From Methylopila capsulata (GTDB lineage: Bacteria > Pseudomonadota > Alphaproteobacteria > Rhizobiales > Methylopilaceae), in NCBI RefSeq assembly GCF_016907975.1, contig NZ_JAFBCY010000004.1:372001-436000 (forward strand): 64,000 nt of DNA, read 5' to 3'. This document shows, piece by piece, positions 38,528 to 48,560 of the stretch; the first letter of the stretch is position 1, and every line of letters begins with the position of its first letter. Below the pieces are notes generated by a model. The model made no database searches and was not told where the DNA came from. It saw only the letters and a program-made list of their open reading frames with translations. The translations under genes and the position numbers were made by a program.

Positions 38528-39805
38528 ATGCCCTGGAGCAACCAGAGTGGCGGCGGCGGAGGCGGCGGCCCTTGGGGAAGCAAGCCCGGCGGGCCTTGGG
38601 GACAAGGTCCCCAGCAGCAGGGCCCCACGCCGCCGAATCTCGACGACCTGATCCGTCGCGGGCAGGACCGTCTGCGAACCGTCCTTCCGGGCGGAGGCGG
38701 CGGATCGCGCGGCGTGCTGGTTTTGGCCGTGGTCGCCGTGGTCGCCTGGGCGCTTTCCGGCTTCTACCGCGTCGAGGCCGACGAGGAAGGCATCGTTCTG
38801 CGCTTCGGCCAGTACGTCCGCACCACGCAGTCGGGCCTGAACTACCACATGCCCTATCCCATCGAGACCGTGCTGACCCCCAAGGTCACCACGCAGAACT
38901 CGATCGAGGTCGGCATGCGCAGCAACGCCGGCGCGACGCGCGCCGTGTCGTCGCGTGAAGTCCCGCAGGAGAGCCTGATGCTCACCGGCGACGGCAACAT
39001 CGTCGACGTCAACTTCTCGGTGGTCTGGGTGATCAAGCCGGCCGACGGCGCGACCGGCCGCCCGAGCGGGGCCGCGGACTATCTGTTCAATCTGCAGAAC
39101 CCCGAGAGCTCCATCAAGGCCGTGGCGGAAAGCGCCATGCGCGAGGTGGTGGGCCGTTCGAAGCTCCAGCAGATCCTGACGGAGGGCACGCCGGACGCTA
39201 CCGCTCAGCCGACCACGCCGGGAGCTCCCCCGGTTGAGCCGGTGACGCCGGCGGCCGAGACCCTCAACCCCGAAGTGACCGCCGCCGCTGTTCGCGAACT
39301 GATGCAGAGGACGCTCGACAGCTACCAGTCGGGCGTCGACATCTCGTCGGTGCAGCTGCAGAAGATCGCTCCTCCCGGAGAGGTCATCGGCGCGTTCCGC
39401 GAAGTCCAGGTGGCGCAGGCCGACCGCATCCGTCTGACCAACGAGGCGCAGGCCTACGCGAATCGGGTGGTGCCGGAAGCGCGCGGCCAGGCCGCCCAGG
39501 CGCTTCAGCGCGCGGAAGGCTACAAGTCTGCGACCGTCGCCGACGCCCAGGGCCAAGCCTCGCGCTTCGGCCAGGTCGCGGCCGTCTACCGCACGGCGCC
39601 CGACGTGACCCGCGAGCGCCTGTTCCTGGAGACCATGGAGCGCGTGATCGGCGGCGTTGACAAGGTCATCATCGATCCCAAGGCGTCCGGCCAGGGCGTG
39701 GTGCCGTTCCTGCCGCTCGATCAGATCCAGGGCGCGGGCCAGCAGAACCAGCAGCAGCAACGTCAGGCGCCCCGCGCGACGATCAGCACGGGAGCCGGCC
39801 AGTGA
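38528..39805 (+). CDS. hflK: HflK, SPFH-family regulator of FtsH
   Basis: 425 residues. The N-terminus is Gly/Pro/Gln-rich (NQSGGGGGGGPWGSK), then one transmembrane helix (about 60-80), then the band-7 domain (YRVEADEEGIVLRFGQYVRT). An Ala/Gln-rich coiled coil and a Gln-rich tail follow. With HflC it forms a membrane cage around the FtsH protease. The stop overlaps the GTG of hflC by four bases. A 57-residue Pro/Thr-rich insertion (about 219-245) separates helix segments. Confidence 0.96.
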   Translation: MPWSNQSGGGGGGGPWGSKPGGPWGQGPQQQGPTPPNLDDLIRRGQDRLRTVLPGGGGGSRGVLVLAVVAVVAWALSGFYRVEADEEGIVLRFGQYVRTTQSGLNYHMPYPIETVLTPKVTTQNSIEVGMRSNAGATRAVSSREVPQESLMLTGDGNIVDVNFSVVWVIKPADGATGRPSGAADYLFNLQNPESSIKAVAESAMREVVGRSKLQQILTEGTPDATAQPTTPGAPPVEPVTPAAETLNPEVTAAAVRELMQRTLDSYQSGVDISSVQLQKIAPPGEVIGAFREVQVAQADRIRLTNEAQAYANRVVPEARGQAAQALQRAEGYKSATVADAQGQASRFGQVAAVYRTAPDVTRERLFLETMERVIGGVDKVIIDPKASGQGVVPFLPLDQIQGAGQQNQQQQRQAPRATISTGAGQ

Positions 39806-40704
39806 ACCGCAGCATCCTCGGCGGCTTCGTCGCCGCCATCGTCGTGCTGGCGCTGATCGCGGCCTACAGCGCGCTCTACGTCGTCAATCAGACCGAGCAG
39901 GTGATCGTGCTGCGCCTCGGCCAGCCGGTCGGCACCGTCACGCAGCCCGGCCTGCATGTGAAGGCGCCCTTCATCGACACCGTCACGCGGATCGACAAGC
40001 GCATCCTCGATCTCGACATGCCCGAGAAGGAAGCGACGGCGAACGACAACCAGCGTCTCGTGGTCGACGCCTTCGCGCGTTACCGGATCACGAATCCGCT
40101 GCGCTTCCGCCAGGCGGTGGGGACGATCGAACAGGCCAACGCGCGCCTGACCTTCGTGCTCAACGACGCTCTGCTGGAGGCGATCCGCTCGAACAGCTTC
40201 GAGCAGATCGTGCGCGATCGCCGCGACCAGATCATGGCCCGCATCCGCGACCAGGCGAACCGCGAGGCCGACCGCTTCGGCATCCAGATCGTCGACGTGC
40301 GCATCCGCCGCGCCGACCTGCCGGAGCAGAACTCGAAGGCGGTGTTCGACCGGATGTCGTCGGAGCGCGCGCAGGAGGCGGCCCAGATCCGCGCCCGCGG
40401 CGCGGAGCAGGCGCAAGGGATTCGCGCCCGCGCCGACCGCGACAGCCAGGTGATCGTCGCCGAAGCCAACCGCGACGCCGAGATCCTGCGGGGCCAGGGC
40501 GAGGCCGAGAAGACCAAGCTGCTCGCCGACGCCTACGGCGGCGACCGCGACTTCTTCGCCTTTTACCGTTCGATGCAGGCCTATGAGACGAGCCTGAAGA
40601 CCGGCACGCGAATGGTGCTGGCGCCGGACAGCGAGTTCTTCCGCTTCTTCCAGCGCCCCTCGGGCGAGCCCGCGGCTCCGGCCGCCCCCGCCCAGGCGCG
40701 ATGA
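39802..40704 (+). CDS. hflC: HflC, SPFH-family partner of HflK
   Basis: 300 residues from GTG 39802 (overlap GTGA with hflK). One N-terminal transmembrane helix (about 6-26) and a band-7 domain: YVVNQTEQVIVLRLGQPVGT, RIDKRILDLDMPEKEATAND. ADRFGIQIVDVRIRRADLPE and the heptad-rich C-terminal helix follow. It works only with HflK. The stop overlaps the ATG of the DUF2065 gene by four bases. Confidence 0.96.
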   Translation: MNRSILGGFVAAIVVLALIAAYSALYVVNQTEQVIVLRLGQPVGTVTQPGLHVKAPFIDTVTRIDKRILDLDMPEKEATANDNQRLVVDAFARYRITNPLRFRQAVGTIEQANARLTFVLNDALLEAIRSNSFEQIVRDRRDQIMARIRDQANREADRFGIQIVDVRIRRADLPEQNSKAVFDRMSSERAQEAAQIRARGAEQAQGIRARADRDSQVIVAEANRDAEILRGQGEAEKTKLLADAYGGDRDFFAFYRSMQAYETSLKTGTRMVLAPDSEFFRFFQRPSGEPAAPAAPAQAR

Positions 40705-40886
40705 CCGACCTGTTGGCCGCCCTCGGTCTCGTGCTCGCGATCGAGGGCGTGCTCTTCGCCGGGTTTCCCGGCGCCGCGAAACAGGCGAGCGCGAATGTGG
40801 TCGCGACACCCGAAGGCCTATTGAGGACGATCGGCCTGGTCTCCGCCCTAGTCGGCGTGATCATCGTCTGGTTCGTGCGGGGTTGA
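40701..40886 (+). CDS. DUF2065 (YjeT-like) small membrane protein
   Basis: 61 residues with two hydrophobic helices (about 4-22 and 41-58), beginning MTDLLAALGLVLAIEGVLFAG and ending VGVIIVWFVRG. This is DUF2065, which follows hflC in many proteobacteria. The ATGA overlap with hflC indicates coupled translation. A helper of the HflKC/FtsH complex is plausible but unproved. Confidence 0.9.
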   Translation: MTDLLAALGLVLAIEGVLFAGFPGAAKQASANVVATPEGLLRTIGLVSALVGVIIVWFVRG

Positions 40887-41009
40887 TTCGCCTCACGAAA
40901 GGTCGCGAACGCCGCCCCGCCGTCCTCTTTTCGCCTCTTCGCCGTCGTGTAGAGTGACGGCCAAAATCGGACGCGTCCGCCCGCGTCGAACCAGCTTTGA
41001 GGAGACGTC

Positions 41010-42497
41010 ATGAGCGAGCCTGCCGCCCGCAAGGCGATCCGCGCCCGCCGCGCGCTCGCCTTCGCCCTCGCCGCCGCGACCGCGTTTTCGCCGATGGCGC
41101 TCGCGTCCGCCCAAGCCCGGCCCGCGCCCGACAGCTTCGCCGACCTCGCCGAAGGGCTGCTCGACTCGGTGGTGAACATCTCCACCTCGCAGAACGCCCC
41201 GGCGCAGAAGGAAGTGACCCCGCCGAAGGCGCCGGAAGGTTCGCCGTTCGAGGAGTTCTTCGACGAGTTCTTCAACAAGCGGAACGGGCAGGGCGGTCCG
41301 CAGCAGCGGCAGCGCAAGCAGAGTTCGCTCGGCTCTGGCTTCGTGGTCGACGCGAGCGGGATCGTGGTCACCAACAACCACGTCATCGACGGCGCCGACG
41401 AGATCGTCGTGAACTTCCCCGACGGGACAAAGCTGACCGCCGAACTGGTGGGCAAGGACGCGAAGACCGACATCGCGGTGCTGCGGGTGAAGCCCACGAA
41501 GCCGCTAAAGGCGGTGAAATTCGGCGACGCTCAGAAGCTCAGGGTTGGCGACTGGGTGCTCGCGATCGGCAACCCGTTCGGCCTGGGCGGCTCGGTCTCG
41601 GCCGGCATCGTCTCGGCGCGCGACCGGAACATCAATTCCGGGCCATACGACAACTTCATCCAGACCGACGCCGCCATCAACCGCGGCAATTCCGGCGGGC
41701 CGCTGTTCAACATGAGCGGAGAGGTGGTCGGCATCAACACGGCGATCATCTCGCCGTCCGGCGGGTCGATCGGCATCGGTTTTTCCGTGCCGGCCAACAC
41801 CGCCCAGCCGGTGGTCGAACAGATCCTCAAGTTCGGCGAGACCCGCCGCGGCTGGATCGGCGTCCGTATCCAGCAGGTCACTGACGACATCGCCGAAAGC
41901 CTCGGCGTCTCGGGCGCCGAGAAGGGCGCTCTGATCGCCGGCGTCAACGACGACGGCCCTGCCGCGAAGGGCGGGATCGAGGTCGGGGACGTGGTGCTCA
42001 AGTTCGACGGGAAGAGCGTGCGCGACGTGCGTGACCTGCCGCGGATCGTCGCCGACACGCCGATCGACCGCGAGGTCGAGGTGGTGGTGCTGCGCAAGGG
42101 CAAGCAGGAGACCCGGAAGCTCACGGTCGGCCGCCTCGAGGAGGCGGAGCCCAAGAACGCGGCGGAGAAGACGCCTCCTCCCGCCGAGGAGGCGAAGACC
42201 GGCGCCGCGCTGGGGCTGCAGTTCTCGTCGGTGACGGACGAGCTGAAGACCAGGTTCAAGTTGAAACCGGACGCCAAGGGCGTGGTCGTCACCGGGGTCG
42301 ACGACGGCTCGAACGCGCAGGAGAAGAACATCCAGCCCGGCGACATGCTGATCGAGGTGGCGCAGGAGACGGTGCAGACGCCCGCGGACGTCGCCGCCCG
42401 GATCGAGGCGCTGAAGAAGGACGGCAAGAAGACCGCGCTGCTCCTGCTTGCCAATCGCCAGGGCGACGTGCGTTTCGTGGCGGTGTCGATCGACTGA
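41010..42497 (+). CDS. degP: Periplasmic serine protease of the Do/DegP family
   Basis: 495 residues with a signal peptide (about 1-35). The catalytic triad is His124 (VVTNNHVIDGAD), Asp154 (KTDIAVLRV) and Ser228 (NRGNSGGPLFN). Two PDZ domains follow, at about 270-370 (RRGWIGVRIQQVTDDIAESL) and 395-490 (GLQFSSVTDELKTRF). It degrades or refolds misfolded envelope proteins. It follows hflK-hflC-DUF2065 with a 123-base gap, so membrane and periplasmic quality control are grouped here. The ribosome site is GAGGAG. Confidence 0.96.
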   Translation: MSEPAARKAIRARRALAFALAAATAFSPMALASAQARPAPDSFADLAEGLLDSVVNISTSQNAPAQKEVTPPKAPEGSPFEEFFDEFFNKRNGQGGPQQRQRKQSSLGSGFVVDASGIVVTNNHVIDGADEIVVNFPDGTKLTAELVGKDAKTDIAVLRVKPTKPLKAVKFGDAQKLRVGDWVLAIGNPFGLGGSVSAGIVSARDRNINSGPYDNFIQTDAAINRGNSGGPLFNMSGEVVGINTAIISPSGGSIGIGFSVPANTAQPVVEQILKFGETRRGWIGVRIQQVTDDIAESLGVSGAEKGALIAGVNDDGPAAKGGIEVGDVVLKFDGKSVRDVRDLPRIVADTPIDREVEVVVLRKGKQETRKLTVGRLEEAEPKNAAEKTPPPAEEAKTGAALGLQFSSVTDELKTRFKLKPDAKGVVVTGVDDGSNAQEKNIQPGDMLIEVAQETVQTPADVAARIEALKKDGKKTALLLLANRQGDVRFVAVSID

Positions 42498-42524
42498 CCG
42501 CCGTCATGCCGGGGGCTGCGGACC

Positions 42525-43187
42525 TCAGAGCTTCACCGCCTCGTTGAGGCGGCCGAGTTCGGCTTCGATCAGCTTCATCACGCCCTCGCTCGTGGTCGCG
42601 AGCGAGTTCATCTCCTGCGCGACCACGTTGAAGCCCACGCCATGTTCGGCGGCGCGCGCGGCCTCGATGCGGGCGTTCAGCGCCAGGAGGCGGAGGGTCT
42701 TCAGCGTCTTGAAGATCTGCTCGATCGAGCCGTTCATCGCCTTCACGGAGGCGCGGCCACTGTCGAGTTTTTCGGCCAGACGCGTCAGGCGGCCGGACTC
42801 CAGGATGATGCCGTCGAGATATCGCGGCATGCCGGTCACGGGATCCGGGTCGCATCCGCCTCCCGTCTCGTGCACGTAGCGCCAGCCGCCTCCCGGAGCC
42901 TTGAGACGATAGGCGACCTGCCACCGGCCTCCGGTTTCCAGCGCTTGCGCCACGGCGTCGTTGACGCTCTGGAGGTCTTCCGGATGGATCAGCACGCTGA
43001 ACGATTTCCGCTGGCGCACGAAAGCGTCGCCGTCCTCGCCCGTCAGCGCCTGGAAGCCCGACGACACCCACACCATCGCGTAGTCGTCGCGGTTGAGGCC
43101 ACGGTAGAGGAAGCCGTCTATCCGGCTGCCGATGTTTTCCGTGTACTCGACAAGATCAATGGCCGCGGCGCCGCTAACGCTCGACAT
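42525..43187 (-). CDS. Small PAS protein with a chemoreceptor-type signalling tip
   Basis: 220 residues with no transmembrane segment. A PAS domain fills about 20-125 (YAMVWVSSGFQALTGEDGDA, YRLKAPGGGWRYVHETGGG). The C-terminal part, about 140-220, carries LRLLALNARIEAARAAEHG and VGFNVVAQEMNSLA, the CheA/CheW contact tip of chemoreceptors, but with only a short coiled coil on each side and no HAMP. It could be a soluble mini-receptor or an adaptor that couples a PAS sensor to a CheA kinase. Convergent with degP. Confidence 0.82.
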   Translation of the reverse strand: MSSVSGAAAIDLVEYTENIGSRIDGFLYRGLNRDDYAMVWVSSGFQALTGEDGDAFVRQRKSFSVLIHPEDLQSVNDAVAQALETGGRWQVAYRLKAPGGGWRYVHETGGGCDPDPVTGMPRYLDGIILESGRLTRLAEKLDSGRASVKAMNGSIEQIFKTLKTLRLLALNARIEAARAAEHGVGFNVVAQEMNSLATTSEGVMKLIEAELGRLNEAVKL

Positions 43188-43409
43188 GGGAGGACCTTCG
43201 TTCGAAGCCGGTGCGAACGCGCCGCCCGCGCGCCCGATCGTGAACAGTGGACCTCGACGGCCTTAACGACTCGTTGCGCGGCGCGAAAAAGCGTTTCTCT
43301 GCATGCACATGCGGCGATGGCGCCTGCCGGGTGAGCGACTGTTCCGGCATACCGAGGGGGGCGATTGATCAGACCGACGGCATTTGCTTAGCCGGCAGGC
43401 AGATGGACC

Positions 43410-44306
<897 letters not shown>

Positions 44307-44417
44307 GGACACTCCGGCGGAGAAGGAACGTGGCGGGCGCAATCCTCGTGTCTATAACGACCGCGCGGCGCGCAGGGAAACGAACGGCGCGCAGGTGAGG
44401 GCAATGAGACAGGATCC

Positions 44418-45335
44418 ATGACGGCGCCGGTCACGGCGGTTTTGATCGCGGGCCCGACCGCGTCCGGCAAGTCCGCGCTGGCGCTCGCCCTCGCCGAACG
44501 TTTCGACGGTGTCGTTGTCAACGCCGACGCCACGCAGGTGTACGCCGACCTTCGCGTGCTGAGCGCCCGTCCGTCCGACGCCGATCTCGCCCGCGCGCCG
44601 CATGCGCTCTACGGCCATGTGGACGGCGCGACGCCCTACGCGGTCAGTTCCTGGCTTCAGGATGTGGAGGGCGTTCTGAGCGGCGGTCGCTTGCCGATCG
44701 TGGTCGGAGGGACAGGCCTCTACTTCGATGCGCTGACAAGGGGGTTGTCGGCGGTGCCCGAGATTGCGCCCGAGATCCGCGAGCGATGGCGCGGCGCCGG
44801 GGCGGACGTCGATCTCCACGCCGAGCTTGCAAAGCGCGACCCGGTCATGGCGTCGCGGCTCAGGCCGTCCGATCCGCAGAGGCTCATGCGCGCGCTCGAG
44901 GTGGTCGAAAGCACCGGCCGCTCGCTCAGCCTGTGGCAGCAGGAGACGGGCGCCCCGCTGCTTGCGCCGGAGACCGCGCTTCGGCTGGTGCTGGCGCCCG
45001 ACCGATCGGCGCTCGACCTCCGCATCGCGCGGCGGCTCGAAGTGATGCTCGAGGCGGGTGCGGCCGAGGAAGCCGAGCGTCTCGTCTCCCGCGGCCTGCC
45101 CGAGGGGGCGCCTGTCATGAAGGCGGTCGGCGTCTCGGCGTTCGCCGCATGGAAGCGCGGCGAGATCGCTCGCGAGGAGGCGGTCGAGCGCACCCGCCTC
45201 GACACGCGACGCTACGCCAAGCGGCAATCGACGTGGTTCCGCAATCGAATGCCGGACTGGCGCCACGTGGCGCCCGAGGGCGCGGAAGCGGCGGCCCTCG
45301 ACGCGCTGATGATCAGGGGCGTCGAGGGCCGCTAG
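44418..45335 (+). CDS. miaA: tRNA dimethylallyltransferase
   Basis: 305 residues. The P-loop GPTASGKSALALALA (near 12) is followed by VVNADATQVYADLRVLSARP (usually DSxQVY; here DATQVY), HALYGHVDG and the block GGTGLYFDALTRGLS. It adds a dimethylallyl group to A37 of tRNAs reading U-initial codons. It is divergent from serB, 111 bases apart. DATQVYADL is a common alphaproteobacterial variant, not damage. Confidence 0.95.
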   Translation: MTAPVTAVLIAGPTASGKSALALALAERFDGVVVNADATQVYADLRVLSARPSDADLARAPHALYGHVDGATPYAVSSWLQDVEGVLSGGRLPIVVGGTGLYFDALTRGLSAVPEIAPEIRERWRGAGADVDLHAELAKRDPVMASRLRPSDPQRLMRALEVVESTGRSLSLWQQETGAPLLAPETALRLVLAPDRSALDLRIARRLEVMLEAGAAEEAERLVSRGLPEGAPVMKAVGVSAFAAWKRGEIAREEAVERTRLDTRRYAKRQSTWFRNRMPDWRHVAPEGAEAAALDALMIRGVEGR

Positions 45336-45359
45336 ATCCTACGGCGGAGCCCGCGGCTG

Positions 45360-46649
45360 TTACGCCGCCGCCGCCCGGCGCTTGGCGCTTTCGACTTCCG
45401 CCGCGGCGAGCAGGATGCAAAGCGCGATGCCCTCGGAGGCCGCCTTCACGTCGGAGAGCGACGGGAAGGACGGCGCGAGGCGGAGGTTCGAACCGTGCGG
45501 GTCCTTGCCGTGGGGCCAAGTCGCGCCGGCGCCGGTCAGCAGCAGGCCGGCTTCCTTGGCGAGTTGGACCACCCGCGAGGCCGCGCCCTCGACCACGTCG
45601 ACGCTGACGAAGTAGCCGCCCTCCGGCTTTGTCCAGCGCGCCGCGCCCGTGCCGGCGAGCTTGGCCTCGAGCGCGTCCGTCACCGCGGCGAACTTCGGCG
45701 CGAGCAGGGCGCGGTGCTTCTCCATGTGGGCGTGGAGACCCGCTTCATCCTTCAGGAAGCGGATGTGGCGGAGCTGGTTCAGCTTGTCCGGTCCGATGGT
45801 GCGCTTCGCGGCGCTCGCCAGGAACCACTTCACGTTGGCGGCCGACGACGCGAAGAACGACAGGCCGGCGCCGGCGAGCGTCATCTTCGAGGTCGAGGCG
45901 AACACGAAGGCGCGGTCGGGATTGCCGGCTTCGGCGCAGGCGTCCACGACGTTGAGGATCTCGCGCTTCGCGTCCGTCAGGTGGTGCAGGACGTAGGCGT
46001 TGTCCCAGAACAGCCGGAAGTCGGGCGCGCCGGTCGTCATGCTAGCGAGCCGGCGGATGGTTTCGTCGGAATAGACGTCCGCCGACGGGTTGGCGTACTT
46101 CGGGACGTTCCACATGCCCTTTACGGCCGGATCGCGGACGAGCTCCTCGACCTTGTCCATGTCGGGCCCGTCGCCGAGCAGCGGAACGGGGATCATCCGG
46201 ATCCCGTACTCCTCGCAGATCGCGAAGTGCCGGTCGTAGCCCGGGACGGGGCACAGGAAGGCAATGTCGCTTTCCTTGCTCCACGGCCGCTCGGAGCCCG
46301 TAACGCCCTTCAGCAGCGCCCAAACGATGGTGTCGTGCATCAGCGCGAGGCTGGAGTTGTCGCCGACGACGATGCGGTCCGGCGTGGCGCCGAGCGTGCC
46401 GGCGAACAGCGCGCGGGTCTCGGCGAGGCCTTGCACGCCGCCGTAGTTGCGGGCGTCCTCGCCGGCGTCGGAGATGTGGTCGCGGTTCCCGGGCAGGGCG
46501 AGCATGCCTTCGGCGAGGTCGAGCTGCTCCGGCGCCGGTTTGCCGCGGGTCATGTCGAGCTTCAGCCCACGAGCGCGGAACGCGTCGTAGTCGGCGCGGG
46601 TGCGGGCCGTCAGGCCCTCGAGATCGGCGGCGGAGAGATCGGCGAGCAC
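45360..46649 (-). CDS. Class Ic PLP aminotransferase (aspartate-type)
   Basis: 429 residues from GTG 46649, with AAGGA nine bases upstream; a longer reading to 46724 has no ribosome site. MTRGKPAPEQLDLAEGML, RNYGGVQGLAETRALFAG and WNVPKYANPSADVYSDETI are typical of the subgroup Ic aminotransferases (PF12897, often loosely called MocR-like). The PLP lysine is in FASTSKMTLAGAGLSFFASS. It probably transaminates aspartate or a related amino acid with 2-oxoglutarate. Convergent with miaA, 24 bases between stops. Confidence 0.88.
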   Translation of the reverse strand: MLADLSAADLEGLTARTRADYDAFRARGLKLDMTRGKPAPEQLDLAEGMLALPGNRDHISDAGEDARNYGGVQGLAETRALFAGTLGATPDRIVVGDNSSLALMHDTIVWALLKGVTGSERPWSKESDIAFLCPVPGYDRHFAICEEYGIRMIPVPLLGDGPDMDKVEELVRDPAVKGMWNVPKYANPSADVYSDETIRRLASMTTGAPDFRLFWDNAYVLHHLTDAKREILNVVDACAEAGNPDRAFVFASTSKMTLAGAGLSFFASSAANVKWFLASAAKRTIGPDKLNQLRHIRFLKDEAGLHAHMEKHRALLAPKFAAVTDALEAKLAGTGAARWTKPEGGYFVSVDVVEGAASRVVQLAKEAGLLLTGAGATWPHGKDPHGSNLRLAPSFPSLSDVKAASEGIALCILLAAAEVESAKRRAAAA

Positions 46650-46774
46650 GGCGGGCGTCCTTGAAACGAAGGGCCTAAGTCTTTCGGCGACGCTATACGC
46701 TCGCGCGCGTCGGCGCGCCAGCACGCGCCGGCATCAAATTCAGCGCCTGCGGCGTCGTGGTATACCTCTCGCTG

Positions 46775-46788
46775 ACACACACACACAC
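46775..46788. repeat. (AC)7 dinucleotide repeat in the leader of the amidotransferase gene
   Basis: Seven AC units run from 46775 to 46788, ending 17 bases before the ATG at 46805. It is the only long dinucleotide run noticed in the window. Slippage here could change the leader length or ribosome-site spacing. Confidence 0.8.
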
Positions 46789-46804
46789 GGACGCGGGGCG
46801 GACG

Positions 46805-47536
46805 ATGCGCATTCTGGTTTTCCAGCATCTCGACGTGGAGCATCCCGGCGTGTTCCGCGACATCTGGGACGCCAAGGGCCATGACTGGATCCCGGTCGAG
46901 CTCGACGCCGGCGAGCCGATCCCCGAGCTCGACGGCTTCGACATGCTGGCGGTCATGGGCGGGCCCATGGACGTCTGGCAGGAGGACGCCCATCCCTGGC
47001 TGAAGCCCGAGAAGGCCGCGATCCGCCGCTGGGTGCGGGAACTGCGCCGACCCTACTTTGGCGTCTGCCTCGGCCATCAATTGCTCGCCGACGCCCTCGG
47101 CGGCCGGGTCACGCTGATGGACGCTCCCGAAGTCGGGCTGGCGCGGGTCGATCTCACGGACGCCGGCGCGTCCGACCCGATCTTCGAGGGGTTTCCGCGG
47201 ACGATCGAAACCTTGCAGTGGCATGGCTGCGAGGTGTCCGTCCTGCCGGAGGGCGCCGTCGCGCTCGCGGCCAACGCCGCCTGCGCGGTGCAGGCGATGC
47301 GGTGGGGCGACCGCGCCTACGGCTTCCAGTACCACTCCGAAATCACGCCCGAGACGACCGACGACTGGACGCGGATTCCAGAGTACCGGGCGAGCCTTGA
47401 GCAGGCGCTCGGAGCGGAGGCCGCCGCGGGGCTTGGCGCGCTGGTCGCGCCGAAGCTGCCGGCGTTTCGCGCTGACGCGGAACAGCTCGACCGCAACTTC
47501 GAGACGATTGTCGCGAAGGTCGGCGCTGCGGTCTGA
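46805..47536 (+). CDS. Class I glutamine amidotransferase-like protein
   Basis: 243 residues from ATG 46805. The catalytic Cys88 lies in FGVCLGHQLLADALGG, and the His-Glu pair in YGFQYHSEITPETT. LAVMGGPMDVWQED matches the GuaA-like stand-alone amidotransferases of the YfeJ type. No synthetase domain is attached, so the ammonia acceptor is unknown; glutathione or polyamine metabolism is possible. Ribosome site weak (GGGGCGGACG), preceded by the (AC)7 run. It ends 10 bases before the convergent MsrQ-like gene. Confidence 0.88.
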   Translation: MRILVFQHLDVEHPGVFRDIWDAKGHDWIPVELDAGEPIPELDGFDMLAVMGGPMDVWQEDAHPWLKPEKAAIRRWVRELRRPYFGVCLGHQLLADALGGRVTLMDAPEVGLARVDLTDAGASDPIFEGFPRTIETLQWHGCEVSVLPEGAVALAANAACAVQAMRWGDRAYGFQYHSEITPETTDDWTRIPEYRASLEQALGAEAAAGLGALVAPKLPAFRADAEQLDRNFETIVAKVGAAV

Positions 47537-47546
47537 AAGGGGCGCG

Positions 47547-48560
47547 TCAGCGTGCGCGCGGGGCGGGGCCTTCCGTCGCCAGACGTTCGGTCGGGGCGAC
47601 GCGAGGCGCCCGCGCGCGCTCCGGCCCGCGACGGCGGGCGCCGATGAGGCTCGAGGCCGCGGCGGCGAGCCCGAAGGCCAGCGCCCAGCCGGCAGGGCGG
47701 ACGCCATAGCCGGGATCGAGGTTCGCGCCGAGCACGCGCCAGGGGTCGACGCCCGTGGCGAGCCCGTACCACAGCGCCTCGGAGGCGGCGGTGAACAGGC
47801 CGGTCGCGACGGCGAGGCCGAGCAACCAGGGCAGGGCGGTCTCGCGACCGTCGTGGCGGGCCTGCAGCCAGCGCCAGCCCATCGCCCAGCCGAACAGGCC
47901 CCACATCAGCATGGGTTCGCCGACGTCGAGCTTGGACTGCATGGCGAAGTGCAGCACGGCGAGGCCGGCGATGGCGTAGGCCGCCTTGTGCAACTGGCCC
48001 CAGCGCTTCGCCCCCATCCGGCGGACCATCCCGTCGGTCGAGGTCGACCCCAAGGCGATCAGACCGAGGAGCGCGACGAAGCCGACCGCGAGATAGATCC
48101 GCAAGACGATCTCGGTCGCGATCCGGCTCAGCACGAGCTCCTGGTCGATCGCGTAGAGCCCAAGGTGCAGCGCGGCGTAGGCCAGCGCCGCAAGGCCGAC
48201 GCGTCGGCGCACGAGTTGCAGCCGGCTCCAGTGCCACAGCCGCCGGAACGGCGTCACGGCGAGCGACAGCAGCAGGAACCGGACGGCCCAATCCCCGGTG
48301 AAGTGGATTGCGTCGTAGATCGGCCGGGCTGCAGCCTCTCCGCCCGGCCGCAGCGCCGCGCCGGGGGCCGCGCCGCCGAACGCGGACGGCCCGTCCGGGG
48401 CAAGGCCCGGCGGAACCCCAAAAGGCGGCGCGAGTGCGGGTCCGGAGAAATCGCCGTTGGCGGCGCGCAGCGCGAGCCAGATGGCCGGCGCGACCAGCGC
48501 GACGAGCGTGAGCGTCAGCAGCGGCGAGAAGCGGCCGGAACGGTCGCGAAGGAGCGGCAT
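47547..48560 (-). CDS. Ferric-reductase-like haem membrane protein (MsrQ-related), extended form
   Basis: 337 residues, longer than the usual 200-220 of MsrQ. About eight transmembrane helices can be drawn. Haem-ligand His candidates are in AIHFTGDWAVRFLLL, AALHLGLYAI, WGQLHKAAYAIAGLAVLHFA. SLAVTPFRRLWHWSRLQLVRRRVGLAALAY is the family signature area. A Pro/Gly-rich loop of about 45 residues follows helix 1 and two extra helices are added at the C-terminus. MsrQ delivers electrons to periplasmic methionine sulfoxide reductase MsrP, but no msrP is adjacent. Another cytochrome b-type electron carrier is possible. Confidence 0.8.
   Translation of the reverse strand: MPLLRDRSGRFSPLLTLTLVALVAPAIWLALRAANGDFSGPALAPPFGVPPGLAPDGPSAFGGAAPGAALRPGGEAAARPIYDAIHFTGDWAVRFLLLSLAVTPFRRLWHWSRLQLVRRRVGLAALAYAALHLGLYAIDQELVLSRIATEIVLRIYLAVGFVALLGLIALGSTSTDGMVRRMGAKRWGQLHKAAYAIAGLAVLHFAMQSKLDVGEPMLMWGLFGWAMGWRWLQARHDGRETALPWLLGLAVATGLFTAASEALWYGLATGVDPWRVLGANLDPGYGVRPAGWALAFGLAAAASSLIGARRRGPERARAPRVAPTERLATEGPAPRAR

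Noticed and set aside
44326-44352. GGAAC...CGTG before miaA as an EcfG promoter
   Set aside because: The -10 element is CGTG rather than CGTT and the start of miaA is another 65 bases away; weaker than the site at 24171.
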